Numbered from the stretch's first letter, positions 8,611 through 18,923 are shown. The stretch is DNA of 60,927 nucleotides from Flavobacterium reichenbachii (GCF_002217435.1 NZ_MUHF01000016.1:140643-201569); one strand, 5' to 3'. The notes: a model not told the origin generated them from the sequence alone. Made by a program: numbers and translations.

Positions 8611-10392
8611 ATGAAAAAGCTATTTCTATATATCACCTTATCGTTCTCGCTATTTGCGTTTGCACAAAATGAGCAGCTGGCTCAATATTATTACGATAAA
8701 GGAGATTTTGAAAAAGCAAAAATCAGTTACGAACAGCTTTTAAATTCAGCACCTTCAAATACACAGTACTTTTTAAGAACTGTAGATTGTTATCAGCAGT
8801 TACAGCAGTTTGATACCGCTCAAAAAGTTATTCAGGAAAGATATAACCGATACAAACAAGGTGTGTTTTTGGTTGAATTAGGGTATAACTTTCAATTGCA
8901 AAAAAACGAAGCCAAAGCAAAGAATTACTACGAACAGGCAATAGAAAAAATAAAAACAAATCCGAATGATGTTTACGGAGTCGGGAATTCATTTGAAAAG
9001 AAGGTATTGCTGGAATATGCTTTAAAAGCCTACCAAACCGCAATGCAGATTCAGCCCAATTATAATTTTAACTTTCAAATCGGAATGTTATACGGTCAGT
9101 TAGGAAAAACCGACCAAATGATTGATCTTTTATTGACAGAATCGTATAATAACCAGCAGAATTCCAATTTAATTCAGACACAATTGTCGCGTTTCATGAA
9201 TGGTGAAACAGATAATACGGCTTTTAAGGATGCGATGCGAAAAGCATTAATCTTAAGAACTCAAAAAGATCAGGATGTATTTTGGAATCATTATCTGAGC
9301 TGGTTTTATGTGCAGCAAAAAGAATTCGGAAAAGCATTTATTCAGGAAAAGGCAATTTACAAAAGAGAACCAGAATCCTTAATGAGTATTGTCAATTTGA
9401 GTCAGTTTGCATTAAATGAAGACGATACCGATACAGCAGCAGAAATCTTGAATTTTATTCTTTTAAACACCAAAGATTTAGATTTACTGATTCAGACCAA
9501 TGCGCGTTTAATGGAAATTAAAATTGCCAAAGCACAGGAAAAAGATTATCCGGCAATCCAGACAGAATTACAGCAATTACTTGCCACTTATGAGATAAAT
9601 CCTTTTACATTATCTTTGCAAATAATTCAGGCTCATTTTCTTTCATTTAATTTGAAAAAGACAAATGAAGGTAAGGAAATTATAAAGAAAGCATTAGAGC
9701 TTAATTTAAACGATTACCAGAGGGCTGATGCCAAAATGGAATTGGGAGACATTTTGCTTTTGGAAGAAAAATTCAATCAGGCGCTGATTTATTATTCGCA
9801 GATTCAATTGGACTTAAAGAATGATGTAATGTCGCATGAAGCAAGTTTAAAAGCGGCTAAAACAAGTTACTATAAAGCTGATTTTGAATGGGCTTTAAAG
9901 CAGTTTAAAGAATTAAAATCGGCAAATACACAATTAATTGCCAATGATGCTCTGGAATATTTTTTATTAATAAATGATAATACAGCAGCAGACTCAACGC
10001 AGACCGCTTTAAAACAATTTGCAAAAGGAGACTTTTTGATTTATCAAAACAAGAAATCCGAAGCTATTGCTCAGTTTCAGAGTATTTTGAAGAATTTTAA
10101 AGGTCAGGAAATCGAAGCTGTAACAATGTTGCGTTTAGGAAAAATATACGAAAGTCAGAAGGATTTTACTTCGGCTTTAAGCCAATACCAGCAAATCATC
10201 GACAATCACAGCGATGGAATTTATGTAGACGAAGCGCTGTTTTTTTCGGCAGAAATTTACAACGACGAATTAAAAGATACAGAAAAGGCAAAGCCTTTAT
10301 ATGAAAAGGTAATTTTTAATCATCAGGATAGTATTTACTTTGTTGATGCCAGAAAAAAATACCGCGAATTAAGAGGAGATAAGAATTTATAA
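8611..10392 (+). CDS. Exported tetratricopeptide-repeat protein
   Basis: A 593-residue protein from the ATG at 8611; the signal peptide MKKLFLYITLSFSLFAFAQ begins exactly there, which argues against an in-frame TTG six codons earlier. The mature part is nearly all TPR helices, from AQYYYDKGDFEKAKISYEQL (residues ~23-45) to the C-terminal repeats SALSQYQQIIDNHSDG and EKAKPLYEKVIFNHQD. Such periplasmic scaffolds mediate protein interactions in envelope assembly. Family members are conserved next to DUF4286 and rsmA in flavobacteria, in my recollection; the molecular role is unknown. Confidence 0.85.
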   Translation: MKKLFLYITLSFSLFAFAQNEQLAQYYYDKGDFEKAKISYEQLLNSAPSNTQYFLRTVDCYQQLQQFDTAQKVIQERYNRYKQGVFLVELGYNFQLQKNEAKAKNYYEQAIEKIKTNPNDVYGVGNSFEKKVLLEYALKAYQTAMQIQPNYNFNFQIGMLYGQLGKTDQMIDLLLTESYNNQQNSNLIQTQLSRFMNGETDNTAFKDAMRKALILRTQKDQDVFWNHYLSWFYVQQKEFGKAFIQEKAIYKREPESLMSIVNLSQFALNEDDTDTAAEILNFILLNTKDLDLLIQTNARLMEIKIAKAQEKDYPAIQTELQQLLATYEINPFTLSLQIIQAHFLSFNLKKTNEGKEIIKKALELNLNDYQRADAKMELGDILLLEEKFNQALIYYSQIQLDLKNDVMSHEASLKAAKTSYYKADFEWALKQFKELKSANTQLIANDALEYFLLINDNTAADSTQTALKQFAKGDFLIYQNKKSEAIAQFQSILKNFKGQEIEAVTMLRLGKIYESQKDFTSALSQYQQIIDNHSDGIYVDEALFFSAEIYNDELKDTEKAKPLYEKVIFNHQDSIYFVDARKKYRELRGDKNL

Positions 10393-10452
10393 AATAGATT
10401 CTTAGATTTTAGACTACTTAGATCTTTAGACTTTCTAAAATCTAATAATCCA

Positions 10453-10479
10453 ACAATCTAAGAAGTCTAACAATCTAAA
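10453..10479. repeat. 27-bp direct repeat, copy 1
   Basis: Identical to 10850-10876. It lies at the right end of an AATCTA/TAGATT-rich gap that can fold back on itself (TTTTAGACTACTTAGAT at 10400 against the ATCTAAGAAGTCTAA part). It ends 6 bp before the DUF4286 start codon. Confidence 0.75.
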
Positions 10480-10485
10480 AAGAAA

Positions 10486-10797
10486 ATGATAATCTACAAC
10501 ATTACCACAAACATACACGAAAGCGTTCACGACCAATGGTTAAAATGGATGCAGGAAAAACATATACCGGAAATTTTAGCAACCCAAAAATTTTCATCAG
10601 CACGAATAGTAAAAGTTTTAGTTGAAGAAGAAATGGGCGGCATAACCTATTCTGTTCAATATGCAACAGACAGCAAAGATACTTTGGAGAAATATTATCT
10701 GGAAGATCAGCCAAAGTTTGACAGAGAGGCTTTGGAGTTATTTGCAGACAAAATGCTTTCTTTCAGAACAGAATTAGAAGTTATTTCAGAACATTAA
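10486..10797 (+). CDS. DUF4286 family protein
   Basis: A 103-residue cytoplasmic protein of family DUF4286, recognised by its opening MIIYNITTNIHESVHDQWL, the HIPEIL motif and its ferredoxin-like length. The fold is expected to be a dimeric alpha/beta barrel of the ABM type. Function is not known. It lies between the TPR gene and rsmA, with nearly identical repeat-rich gaps on both sides, an arrangement that suggests the gaps expanded by repeat duplication. Confidence 0.85.
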   Translation: MIIYNITTNIHESVHDQWLKWMQEKHIPEILATQKFSSARIVKVLVEEEMGGITYSVQYATDSKDTLEKYYLEDQPKFDREALELFADKMLSFRTELEVISEH

Positions 10798-10849
10798 AAG
10801 AGATTTAGATCATTGGACTTCTTAGATTTTTAGACAAACTAGAAATCTG

Positions 10850-10876
10850 ACAATCTAAGAAGTCTAACAATCTAAA
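10850..10876. repeat. 27-bp direct repeat, copy 2
   Basis: Perfect copy of 10453-10479, here 15 bp before the rsmA start. Its gap also carries inverted partners (GGACTTCTTAGATTTTTAGAC near 10815). Confidence 0.75.
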
Positions 10877-10891
10877 TTCTAAAAAAAGAAA

Positions 10892-11677
10892 ATGGAAAAA
10901 GTAAAAGCCAAAAAACATTTAGGACAGCATTTCCTTAAAGACGAAAGCATTGCAAAAGCAATTGCCGATACTTTGAGCTTAAACGGATATGATGAGGTTT
11001 TAGAAATAGGACCAGGGATGGGTGTGCTCACTAAATATTTACTGGACAAATCAGTTACTACTCGAGTAATCGAAATTGATACTGAATCTGTTGCGTATTT
11101 GGATGCGAACTATCCGAAATTAAAAGATAAAATTATTTCAGAAGATTTCCTGAAATACAATATAAATCAGGTTTACGAGAACAAGCAATTCGCCATAATC
11201 GGTAATTTTCCTTATAATATCTCGACTCAAATTGTTTTTAGAACATTAGAGTTTAGAGATCAGATTCCTGAATTTTCGGGAATGTTTCAAAAGGAAGTTG
11301 CAGAAAGAATCTGCGAGAAAAAAGGCTCAAAAGCTTACGGAATCTTATCCGTTTTAGCTCAGGCTTTCTATGATACTGAGTATTTGTTTACTGTAAACGA
11401 AAATGTTTTTATTCCTCCGCCCAAGGTCAAGTCGGGTGTGATGAAAATGACCCGAAAGGAAGATTACAGTCTTCCATGTGGTGAAAAGTTATTTTTTACG
11501 GTTGTAAAAACGGCTTTTCAGCAAAGACGAAAAACATTACGTAACAGTTTGAAAACATTAAATTTATCAGACAAATTGCGAGAAGACATTATCTTTGATA
11601 AACGTCCCGAGCAGCTTAGCGTTGAGGAATTTATTGTTTTGACTCAAAAAATAGAAGCCGATGGAGTTCAAAGTTAG
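10892..11677 (+). CDS. rsmA: 16S rRNA (adenine1518-N6/adenine1519-N6) dimethyltransferase
   Basis: Dimethylates two adjacent adenines in helix 45 of 16S rRNA during 30S maturation (KsgA). In the 261-residue protein the SAM-binding motif I is EIGPGMG at 38-44, motif X is LGQHFLKD near 10-17, and the catalytic motif IV is NFPYNIS at 105-111, with the phenylalanine common in this phylum instead of the usual leucine. The C-terminal helical domain begins near PPPKVKSGV. The stop codon overlaps the start of mgtE by 17 bp, so the two are translationally coupled. Confidence 0.97.
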   Translation: MEKVKAKKHLGQHFLKDESIAKAIADTLSLNGYDEVLEIGPGMGVLTKYLLDKSVTTRVIEIDTESVAYLDANYPKLKDKIISEDFLKYNINQVYENKQFAIIGNFPYNISTQIVFRTLEFRDQIPEFSGMFQKEVAERICEKKGSKAYGILSVLAQAFYDTEYLFTVNENVFIPPPKVKSGVMKMTRKEDYSLPCGEKLFFTVVKTAFQQRRKTLRNSLKTLNLSDKLREDIIFDKRPEQLSVEEFIVLTQKIEADGVQS

Positions 11678-13010
11678 CAAAGAATTAATCCAGCAGTTAG
11701 AAGAGCATATTGTTAATAAAAACGACAAAGAACTTGAAGTTTTACTTAACGATCTGCACCACGCCGATATTGCCGAAATCCTTGATGAACTGGATTTTGA
11801 CGAAGCAACCTACATTTTTAAAGTTTTAGATAGTGATAAAACCGCCGAAATTCTTCTGGAACTAGAAGATGATCTGCGTGAAAATATCTTAAGCCGACTT
11901 TCGCCAAAAGAAATTGCCGAAGAACTTGATGAGCTTGAAACTAATGATGCCGCAGATATCATCGCCGAACTTTCGCAGGAAATCAAGGCCGAAGTTATTT
12001 CGGAGTTAAACGATGTTGAGCACGCAAAAGATATCGTTGAGTTATTGCGATATGATGAAAATTCGGCCGGTGGTTTGATGGGAAAGGAGCTGGTGAAGGT
12101 AAATGAAAACTGGAATGTTTTAACCTGCGTTAAAGAAATGCGAATTCAGGCAGAAAATGTTTCGAGAGTACATTCAATTTATGTAGTTGATGATGAAAAC
12201 CGTCTTAAAGGAAGATTATCTCTTAAGGATTTATTGACGACTTCGACCAAAACTCAAATTAGTGATATTTACATCAGAAAATTAAATTTCGTAAACGTAG
12301 ATACCGAAGATGTTGAGGTAGCACGTATCATGCAGAAATACGATTTAGAGGCGATTCCGGTGGTTGATGAACTGGGTCGTTTGGTTGGTAGAATTACCAT
12401 TGATGATATCTTAGACGTAATCAAGGATGAAGCCGATAAAGATTACCAATTAGCGGCAGGTATTACACAGGATATCGAAACCAATGACAGTGTTCTCGAA
12501 TTGACAAAAGCGCGTTTGCCTTGGCTTTTAATAGGAATGGTGATTGAAATTGTAGCATCTTTTGTTTTGAAGGATAACGAAACTGCTTTTCAGAAATATT
12601 CAACCTTAATTATTTTTGTGCCTTTGCTTTCGGCTACAGCCGGAAATATTGGTGTTCAGGCTTCGGCAATCGTAGTTCAGGGTTTGGCAAACGGAACTTT
12701 AAAAGAATTCAGCCGCAGTTATTTTAGCAAGGAAATTACCGTTTCGATGATTTCCGGAAGTATTATTTCATTGCTTCTTTTAGGATACCATTCTCTTATG
12801 TATGGGCAGTATTTAGTGGGAGTAGCAATTTCAATTTCGATGATTGTCGTAATATTATTTGCTGCTACTTTAGGAACTTTGGTGCCGCTTTTCCTTCATA
12901 AAAACAAAATTGATCCGGCCATTGCGACTGGTCCGTTTATCACAACTACTAATGACGTTTTTGGAATCATGCTCTATTTTGGCGTGGCCAAATTGATTCT
13001 TGGGTTTTAG
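11661..13010 (+). CDS. mgtE: Magnesium transporter MgtE
   Basis: A 449-residue Mg2+ channel of the inner membrane. In order: an N-terminal helical superhelix domain (residues ~15-125, with repeated [19 protein letters not shown] words), two CBS domains (~135-255) that sense cytoplasmic Mg2+, a plug helix, and five membrane helices (~280-449). The pore signature is present in [20 protein letters not shown]. The start overlaps the rsmA end, and this coupling of rsmA with mgtE is typical of flavobacteria. No Mg2+ riboswitch is possible here since there is no leader. Confidence 0.96.
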   Translation: MEFKVSKELIQQLEEHIVNKNDKELEVLLNDLHHADIAEILDELDFDEATYIFKVLDSDKTAEILLELEDDLRENILSRLSPKEIAEELDELETNDAADIIAELSQEIKAEVISELNDVEHAKDIVELLRYDENSAGGLMGKELVKVNENWNVLTCVKEMRIQAENVSRVHSIYVVDDENRLKGRLSLKDLLTTSTKTQISDIYIRKLNFVNVDTEDVEVARIMQKYDLEAIPVVDELGRLVGRITIDDILDVIKDEADKDYQLAAGITQDIETNDSVLELTKARLPWLLIGMVIEIVASFVLKDNETAFQKYSTLIIFVPLLSATAGNIGVQASAIVVQGLANGTLKEFSRSYFSKEITVSMISGSIISLLLLGYHSLMYGQYLVGVAISISMIVVILFAATLGTLVPLFLHKNKIDPAIATGPFITTTNDVFGIMLYFGVAKLILGF

Positions 13011-13122
13011 ATTTTTGCCACAAATTAATAGATTGCAGTGATTTAAAATCTGTAAAATCTGCGTAATTTGTGACGGAAAAATATGCTGTAAATCAGCTCA
13101 AAATAAATTTAAACCAGCCAAA
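13011..13122. repeat. Short intergenic inverted repeat
   Basis: GCCACAAATTA at about 13017 pairs with TAATTTGTGACGG at about 13064, enclosing a second complementary pair (GATTTAAAATC). It belongs to the window's general class of imperfect intergenic palindromes and has no coding potential. Confidence 0.55.
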
Positions 13123-13899
13123 ATGAAAGTACACATCATTGGAGGAGGAAATCTTGGGGTTTCTATTGCCTTGGGAATTGCAAAGTTCTCCAAAAACAAC
13201 CAGGTTACAGTGACAAGAAGAAATATCGCCTCAATTCAATATTTGACAGAATACGGAATCACGGTTTCTTCAGATAATAAGCATAACATCCAAGAAGCTG
13301 ATGTAATAATTCTAACTATAAAACCCTATCAGGTTGATATCGTTTTATCTGAGATTTTACCAGTAATTCAAAATAAAACTATTGCTTCTGCAGTAAGCGG
13401 TTTGTCTCTAGATGCGCTTCAGTCCAAAACAAATAGCGAATATTCTGTTGTTCGAATTATGCCCAATATTGCAGCACAGTTTGGAGAATCGGCCACGTGC
13501 ATTTCTTTTCCTGAAAAAGACAGAGAAAAAGCACTGCCAATTGTAGATTTGTTTCAGGATTTGGGAACAGCTCCTGTAATCGATGAAAAATTGATGGATG
13601 CAGCGACAGTTTTAGGCGCGTGCGGAACAGCATATGCTTTGCGTTACATTCGCGCTTCTATGCAGGCAGGAATCGAAATAGGATTTGATTCTAATACTGC
13701 TTTGGCAATTGCAGCTCAAACCGTAAAAGGAGCAGCAAAAATGCTATTGGAAGAAAAAGTACATCCGGAACAATTAATTGATCGTGTAACAACGCCACAA
13801 GGCTGTACAATTGTTGGTTTAAATGAAATGGAACACAATGGTTTCAGCTCATCGTTAATCAAAGGAATTAAAACTTCTCTGAAACAAATTAAAGGCTAA
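13123..13899 (+). CDS. proC: Pyrroline-5-carboxylate reductase
   Basis: Last step of proline synthesis: reduces 1-pyrroline-5-carboxylate with NAD(P)H. The 258-residue protein begins with a Rossmann motif GGGNLG (7-12) and has the family's conserved C-terminal segment: AAQTVKGAAKMLLEE, then HPEQLIDRVTTPQGCTIVGL, where proline-binding residues sit in the TTPQGCT loop. Length is slightly below the common 265-280. It is read alone, with a terminator at 13925. Confidence 0.95.
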   Translation: MKVHIIGGGNLGVSIALGIAKFSKNNQVTVTRRNIASIQYLTEYGITVSSDNKHNIQEADVIILTIKPYQVDIVLSEILPVIQNKTIASAVSGLSLDALQSKTNSEYSVVRIMPNIAAQFGESATCISFPEKDREKALPIVDLFQDLGTAPVIDEKLMDAATVLGACGTAYALRYIRASMQAGIEIGFDSNTALAIAAQTVKGAAKMLLEEKVHPEQLIDRVTTPQGCTIVGLNEMEHNGFSSSLIKGIKTSLKQIKG

Positions 13900-13924
13900 G
13901 ATTTAAAAAATATTTAAAATTCCG

Positions 13925-13962
13925 AATTCCAATTCTTTAGTTAGATTTGGAATTTTTTTTTA
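13925..13962. terminator. proC terminator
   Basis: AATTCCAA pairs with TTGGAATT, followed by eight or more T; it lies between convergent genes (proC + and a lipoprotein gene -). Confidence 0.75.
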
Positions 13963-14469
13963 ATCATTTTTGATGAGTTGTATATACTTCAAACCACATT
14001 CAGAAAGTTTAGTGTAATAATTCATTGCGTTTCCATAATTCTGAATTGTAAGCGTATCTTTCACATATCCAGCACTAATACCAGTTGGTATCTCTATTTC
14101 TTTTGAAGCAATTGAATCCGAATCTTCCTGATTGCTGATGTCTCCTTCGTATTCGTCCCATTGAATTCCATCTAAAAGCAAATTACGTTCTCCAGATGAT
14201 TCTTTTGTAAATACTGCTTTGCCGTTTACTTTTCTTGCAGTTGTCTTCAGGAAATAAGTAAAACCGTTTTTCTCTTTTCTAATCTCTAACGTAATGTCAC
14301 ATTCTTTAGAGGAATATAGTCCCTCAATAGATTCTTCGTCTTTGACTTGAGAAAGTCCTGCCGTATTTTTTGTTTCTTCTTTTTTTATCCTTTGTTCTTT
14401 AGGTTTATTACTGCAGGCGGTAATTAACAGAATGGCTGTAAAAGCAGTCGTTAGTTTATACAAAATCAT
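13960..14469 (-). CDS. Hypothetical lipoprotein
   Basis: A 169-residue protein with a lipoprotein signal (hydrophobic AFTAILLI then the lipobox LITAC, Cys at ~19) and a charged linker of K and E. The mature domain is a compact beta-rich region (ECDITLEIRKEKNGFTYFL, then AVFTKESSG), reminiscent of lipocalin-like domains, but I cannot name a family. It starts 2 bp after the nhaA stop on the same strand and is presumably its cotranscribed partner. Confidence 0.7.
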   Translation of the reverse strand: MILYKLTTAFTAILLITACSNKPKEQRIKKEETKNTAGLSQVKDEESIEGLYSSKECDITLEIRKEKNGFTYFLKTTARKVNGKAVFTKESSGERNLLLDGIQWDEYEGDISNQEDSDSIASKEIEIPTGISAGYVKDTLTIQNYGNAMNYYTKLSECGLKYIQLIKND

Positions 14470-14471
14470 AA

Positions 14472-15620
14472 TTATATTGTTTTTTTCTTTTGACTTAAAG
14501 TATATTTCAGATAGAAAAAACCAAAGATTCCTGAAAGAAGAGAAGCAACGAGAATTGCTATCTTAGAATAGACAATAGTCGAAGGATCTTTGAAAGCCAA
14601 TAATGTTATAAATATAGACATTGTAAAACCGATTCCGCCCAGCATGCCTGCGCCTAGAATATGAGCCCATCTTAGGTCTTTTGGCAGGGAACATAATCCA
14701 GCCGTTATTCCGATCGAAGAAAACAAGACGATTCCTAAAGGTTTCCCGATTACTAACCCCAAGATAATGCCGTAAGCATTAGGATGATTTAAGCCTACAT
14801 ACCAATCGGAATCTATTGCAACGCATGTATTTGCCATAGCAAACAAAGGCAGAATTACAAAAGCTACAGGTTTATGTAAAAAATGCTCAATCTTATGCGA
14901 AATTGAGTTTTCATCACCATTTCCAAACGGAATTACAAAGGCCAGGATAACTCCGGTTATAGTGGCGTGAATTCCAGAGTTAAGCATAAAATACCACATT
15001 ACAATACCTCCAATTAAGTACGGAAATATGTTGTGTACTTTCATTCGATTTAAAACAAACAAAAATGCCCAAATTGCGATTGCAATTGCAAGATTTATAA
15101 AGGCAATTGTGCTCGTGTAAAAAATTGCAATTACAATAATTGCTCCTAAGTCGTCTATAACGGCCAAAGCAGTTAAGAAGACTTTTAGAGACGCAGGAAC
15201 TTTGTTTCCCAAAAGAGATAAAATTCCGATTGCAAAAGCAATGTCTGTAGCCATTGGTATTCCGGCTCCATTTTGAGTGGATGTTCCAAAATTTAAAGCC
15301 AGAAACATTGCAGCAGGAACCAGCATTCCGCCAAATGCCGCCATGATTGGTAGAGAGGCATTTTTAATATTCGAAAGTTCGCCATGATAAATTTCGCGCT
15401 CCAATTCTAAACCAATCAGCAAAAAGAAAATGGTCATCAACCCATCATTAATCCAATGTGTAATAGAATGTCCGCCCAAATCTTTTTCCCAAAAAGCAGT
15501 ATAATCGCTTTGAAAAGAAGAGTTTGCAAGATAAAGTGATATAAGAGTAACAAAAAGCAATAGGAGTCCTCCTGATTTTTCGTTTTCAAAAAAGGCTGTA
15601 AATGTTTTGGTTAACTTCAT
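14472..15620 (-). CDS. nhaA: Na+/H+ antiporter NhaA
   Basis: Exchanges external protons for internal Na+ (or Li+) across the inner membrane. The start is taken at the ATG at 15620, giving 382 residues that begin MKLTKTFTAFF; an ATG nine codons further up adds an unconserved tail. About eleven membrane helices are visible. The ion-binding pair is the adjacent aspartates in TALAVIDDLGAIIVIA, and the conserved ATDIAFAIG segment of helix IV is present. It is followed after 2 bp by a lipoprotein gene. Confidence 0.97.
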   Translation of the reverse strand: MKLTKTFTAFFENEKSGGLLLLFVTLISLYLANSSFQSDYTAFWEKDLGGHSITHWINDGLMTIFFLLIGLELEREIYHGELSNIKNASLPIMAAFGGMLVPAAMFLALNFGTSTQNGAGIPMATDIAFAIGILSLLGNKVPASLKVFLTALAVIDDLGAIIVIAIFYTSTIAFINLAIAIAIWAFLFVLNRMKVHNIFPYLIGGIVMWYFMLNSGIHATITGVILAFVIPFGNGDENSISHKIEHFLHKPVAFVILPLFAMANTCVAIDSDWYVGLNHPNAYGIILGLVIGKPLGIVLFSSIGITAGLCSLPKDLRWAHILGAGMLGGIGFTMSIFITLLAFKDPSTIVYSKIAILVASLLSGIFGFFYLKYTLSQKKKTI

Positions 15621-15938
15621 TTTGAATTTATTCTGATTTATAAGCAAGAAAAGTCATTAAATTCTGATAATTCCTGATTACTCAAAGTTAAATAAAATCT
15701 TAGCAATAAAAAATTTTGACCAGTTTGTGAGTGTCAATTTGGGTAAAAATTAGAAAGAGTTAAGTTTTTGTTGTTATATTTTTGATTCTGAATAGCTCCA
15801 AAGCCAGTTTAATATCATTTTATAACTTCATAATATTTGACTATCAGTATTAGGAAAAAACTTAAAATTAACTTTATTTTTGTTCGACGACATTGCTAAA
15901 ATGTTTGTTACAAACCGCCATTAGATAAAAAACTAAAA

Positions 15939-17486
15939 ATGAAGAAAGTTATCCTGTTTAGAATCTTATTTCTATCTGTTATTTTAATTATGTTATCCTG
16001 CAAAAAAGAAAATGCTCAAAATACCGGAGAGGTCAACTCAAGTGAGCAGGCTTTAACTTCTATCGATAAAACATATCAAACAGACGAAAAGCAAAACGGA
16101 AGTGAGAACCTTGAAGTAAAATCAGTTATCAAATTTTCTTCAAAATATAATTCGTCGCAAATTTGGGATTATAAATGGAATTTGAATAAAGCTGCTCTAT
16201 ATAATGTTCAGGAACTGGCAAATGGAAATTTTATGTACTTGATTGAAGACGAAGATAAAAATCATAATTCGACCGTTTTCGTTTTAGTAGTAGACAAAAA
16301 TGGAAAAGAAGCTGCAAAACAGAAATTAGCAATTGATTCAAAATCAAAATATAATTTGTACAACACCTTGGTAACAGTTGAGAGAGATGGAGGATTTACT
16401 ATTTATATAAAAAGACAAGTAAGATCCTTAAAAGAATCTAATGAGGATACCGACGAAGGAAAATTGCGCAGCAGGCTTAAAGAATATTATATTGATAAAA
16501 TAAAGTTCAATAATACTTATAAAGGTTATAAAACTGAAAGTAAATCGATGGAAACATTATTATTCAAATCTTTTCAGGAAAAAGGATTGTCGTATATTGT
16601 ATCTGCCGATTTTTCTATAAAATATTTAAAAAATAAAATTCTTTTATATGGTATGACGGGTGAGCCGGGCTTGAACGATGTTCCTTTTATTGCAATTTCT
16701 GACCTCAATATGAATTTACTCCATATCAATTCTTTTAAAGATTATCCAGCGACTAAAATTGAAACTATAGCTTTAAACGCAGATGCGAATTTTTATATAG
16801 AGGGAAGAGAAGATTCTGATGCAGATGGTACGTATTATTCGACCCATAAAAGATTTGCAATTAATGAAAATTTAAAGCTGCTTAATGATAAATCAGACAA
16901 AGAGCCTTACGAATCCGTTTATCGCGGTCCGTCTGCACCAGATACAAGCGATGAAGATGAAGAAGATGATTCGAATAATGCTGAAATTGAAGCTCAAGAA
17001 CCTGTAAAAGAAGTAAAGAAAGAAGAAACTTGGGCAAAAAAGACTTTTTATTCAGACGAAAAGGAAAAAACCTTATATAATTTAAAACAAAAAGGAATGT
17101 TTTCTAATAAAGTAGTTTTTGAAAAAACAAAGTCAGACAGTACCGCTTTATGGCAAATAAGTTTTGTATTTCCTGATAATTGCGAAGTGTCTATTTACAG
17201 CTCTCAAGCATTAAAACTTACTAATGGAGATTTTGTGTTTTCTTTGTATCTAACCAGCAAATCCGGCCAAAAAGAAAAGAGCAGTATGGCCATTTTTGTC
17301 ATTAATAAAGAAGGTCGTTTAACACGTCAATTTCAAACGCCTGAATATGATGAATTAAATGGTTTTGAAATGAAAGAAACAAACGGAAAATTACTTACAG
17401 CTTTTGTGCCTTATAACGCCAATTTTGTAAATAATGAATGGGAATATCTATATGAATTCCGTTCAATTATGTACTCTTTAGAGTAA
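15939..17486 (+). CDS. Large hypothetical lipoprotein
   Basis: A 515-residue protein with a lipoprotein signal peptide (MKKVILFRILFLSVILIMLSC, Cys at 21). After a low-complexity linker, the mature region shows repeated strand-rich blades (e.g. LANGNFMYLIEDEDKN, LTNGDFVFSLYLTSKSG) that suggest a beta-propeller. A highly acidic insert (TSDEDEEDDSNNAE, residues ~333-347) separates two parts. No family is recognised. It stands alone; the 290-bp gap upstream is AT-rich and I see no other feature in it apart from a TATTTTTG word at 15875 that could be a -7 element. Confidence 0.7.
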   Translation: MKKVILFRILFLSVILIMLSCKKENAQNTGEVNSSEQALTSIDKTYQTDEKQNGSENLEVKSVIKFSSKYNSSQIWDYKWNLNKAALYNVQELANGNFMYLIEDEDKNHNSTVFVLVVDKNGKEAAKQKLAIDSKSKYNLYNTLVTVERDGGFTIYIKRQVRSLKESNEDTDEGKLRSRLKEYYIDKIKFNNTYKGYKTESKSMETLLFKSFQEKGLSYIVSADFSIKYLKNKILLYGMTGEPGLNDVPFIAISDLNMNLLHINSFKDYPATKIETIALNADANFYIEGREDSDADGTYYSTHKRFAINENLKLLNDKSDKEPYESVYRGPSAPDTSDEDEEDDSNNAEIEAQEPVKEVKKEETWAKKTFYSDEKEKTLYNLKQKGMFSNKVVFEKTKSDSTALWQISFVFPDNCEVSIYSSQALKLTNGDFVFSLYLTSKSGQKEKSSMAIFVINKEGRLTRQFQTPEYDELNGFEMKETNGKLLTAFVPYNANFVNNEWEYLYEFRSIMYSLE

Positions 17487-17583
17487 AAAGGGAACAATAT
17501 AAAAAATGATAATTTTAAAAATCTATAAAGCAGCGGTTTCTAAAATTATTAATTTTGATTGAAAATTATAATATACAAATACA

Positions 17584-18531
17584 ATGAGCATAAAAATTTT
17601 ACATATCGACAGCAATAATCCAATACTGTGGAAACAATTAGAAGAAGCAGGTTTTGAAAATCACGCAGATTTTAAATCTTCTAAAGAAGAAATAGAAAAT
17701 AAGATTCAAGAATACAACGGAATTGTAATTCGAAGCCGATTTAAAATTGATAAAACATTTTTAGATAAAGCAGTCAATTTACAGTTTATTGCCAGAGTTG
17801 GCGCGGGTTTAGAAAGTATAGACTGCGACTATGCCGAGACAAAAAACATTCATCTTATTGCTGCTCCAGAAGGTAATCGCAACGCTGTTGCAGAACACTC
17901 TTTGGGTATGATTTTGTCCCTTTTTAATAATCTGAATCAGGCTGATGTTGAAATTAAATCCGGACAATGGAATCGTGAAAGCAATCGCGGTCATGAACTG
18001 GATTTGAAAACAGTTGGAATTATTGGTTATGGAAATATGGGAAAAGCTTTTGCCAAAAAACTTCGTGGTTTTGACACTACAGTTTTATGTTATGATATTC
18101 TAGAAAATGTGGGTGATGAAAACGCACAGCAAGTTTCGCTTCAGGAATTACAAGAAAAAGTAGATGTTTTGAGTTTGCATCTTCCATGGACGCCCGAAAC
18201 AGATAAAATGGTAAATGCTGAATTTATAAACGCATTTAAAAAGCCATTTTGGATCATAAATACTTCTCGCGGTAAAAATATCGTCACGGCAGATTTAGTT
18301 GATGCAATGAAGAATAAAAAGGTTTTAGGAGCAGGTTTGGATGTTTTGGAATATGAGAAGTTATCTTTTGAAACATTATTTCAAGATAAAAATACTCCAG
18401 AAGCCTTTCAATACCTTCTTGAGGCCAAAAACGTTTTATTAACTCCTCATATTGCCGGCTGGACATTTGAAAGTCATGAACGCCTCGCACAGGTAATTGT
18501 AGACAAAATTAAGGCAGTTTATTCTAAATAA
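17584..18531 (+). CDS. NAD-dependent D-2-hydroxyacid dehydrogenase
   Basis: A 315-residue member of the D-isomer-specific 2-hydroxyacid dehydrogenase family. The nucleotide-binding motif is GIIGYGNMGKAFA (about 145-157). The catalytic set is complete: Arg in INTSRGKN (~230), a Glu in the GLDVLEYE stretch, and His in TPHIAGWT (~292). It lacks the C-terminal ACT domain of long 3-phosphoglycerate dehydrogenases, so it may be a short SerA or act on another hydroxyacid; the sequence does not settle the substrate. Single gene with a terminator at 18611. Confidence 0.88.
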   Translation: MSIKILHIDSNNPILWKQLEEAGFENHADFKSSKEEIENKIQEYNGIVIRSRFKIDKTFLDKAVNLQFIARVGAGLESIDCDYAETKNIHLIAAPEGNRNAVAEHSLGMILSLFNNLNQADVEIKSGQWNRESNRGHELDLKTVGIIGYGNMGKAFAKKLRGFDTTVLCYDILENVGDENAQQVSLQELQEKVDVLSLHLPWTPETDKMVNAEFINAFKKPFWIINTSRGKNIVTADLVDAMKNKKVLGAGLDVLEYEKLSFETLFQDKNTPEAFQYLLEAKNVLLTPHIAGWTFESHERLAQVIVDKIKAVYSK

Positions 18532-18610
18532 GTTTTCTTTAAAGCCGAAGGACTTCAGGATCTTTGAAGAATTCATATTAGTTTATTTAAAAAAGTTAGA
18601 ATATAAAAAT

Positions 18611-18640
18611 CCATTCGCTCTGACGGATGGTTTTTTTTTC
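18611..18640 (+). terminator. Terminator after the hydroxyacid dehydrogenase
   Basis: CCATTCG / CGGATGG stem with one G-T pair followed by nine T, about 80 bp after the stop. Confidence 0.75.
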
Positions 18641-18923
18641 TTTTTAAAACCTTTTTATAATAAAATAATGACTTATAGTGCACTTCTACAGATTCTATTT
18701 GTCGTAATCTTACATTTTTTAAAAGGACTATGTTAGCAGTATTTAGCAACTTACAAAAAAAGTAGGTTTTTGCTTATGAAAAACTCTTAAATATTATTAG
18801 CATTATTTGTTAATTTTTAATAATATTGTCTTTGATTATTAAGAGTATTTTTAAATAACATCTTTTAAAAATTGGAGGAACCGAAAATCCTAAGAGTAGG
18901 AATTAACAAATTCAATAAGAAAA
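18641..18923. other. AT-rich gap without a gene
   Basis: Together with the end of the preceding gap this is nearly 400 bp. I find no open frame above 25 codons and no RNA gene. It holds long A/T runs and a short hairpin near the next gene (AATCCTA / TAGGAATT at about 18886-18904), a possible leader structure of the following operon. Confidence 0.5.

Noticed and set aside
10393..10891. CRISPR-like array from the repeated TCTAA words
   Set aside because: Only two exact 27-bp copies, separated by a gene; no regular spacers and no cas genes.
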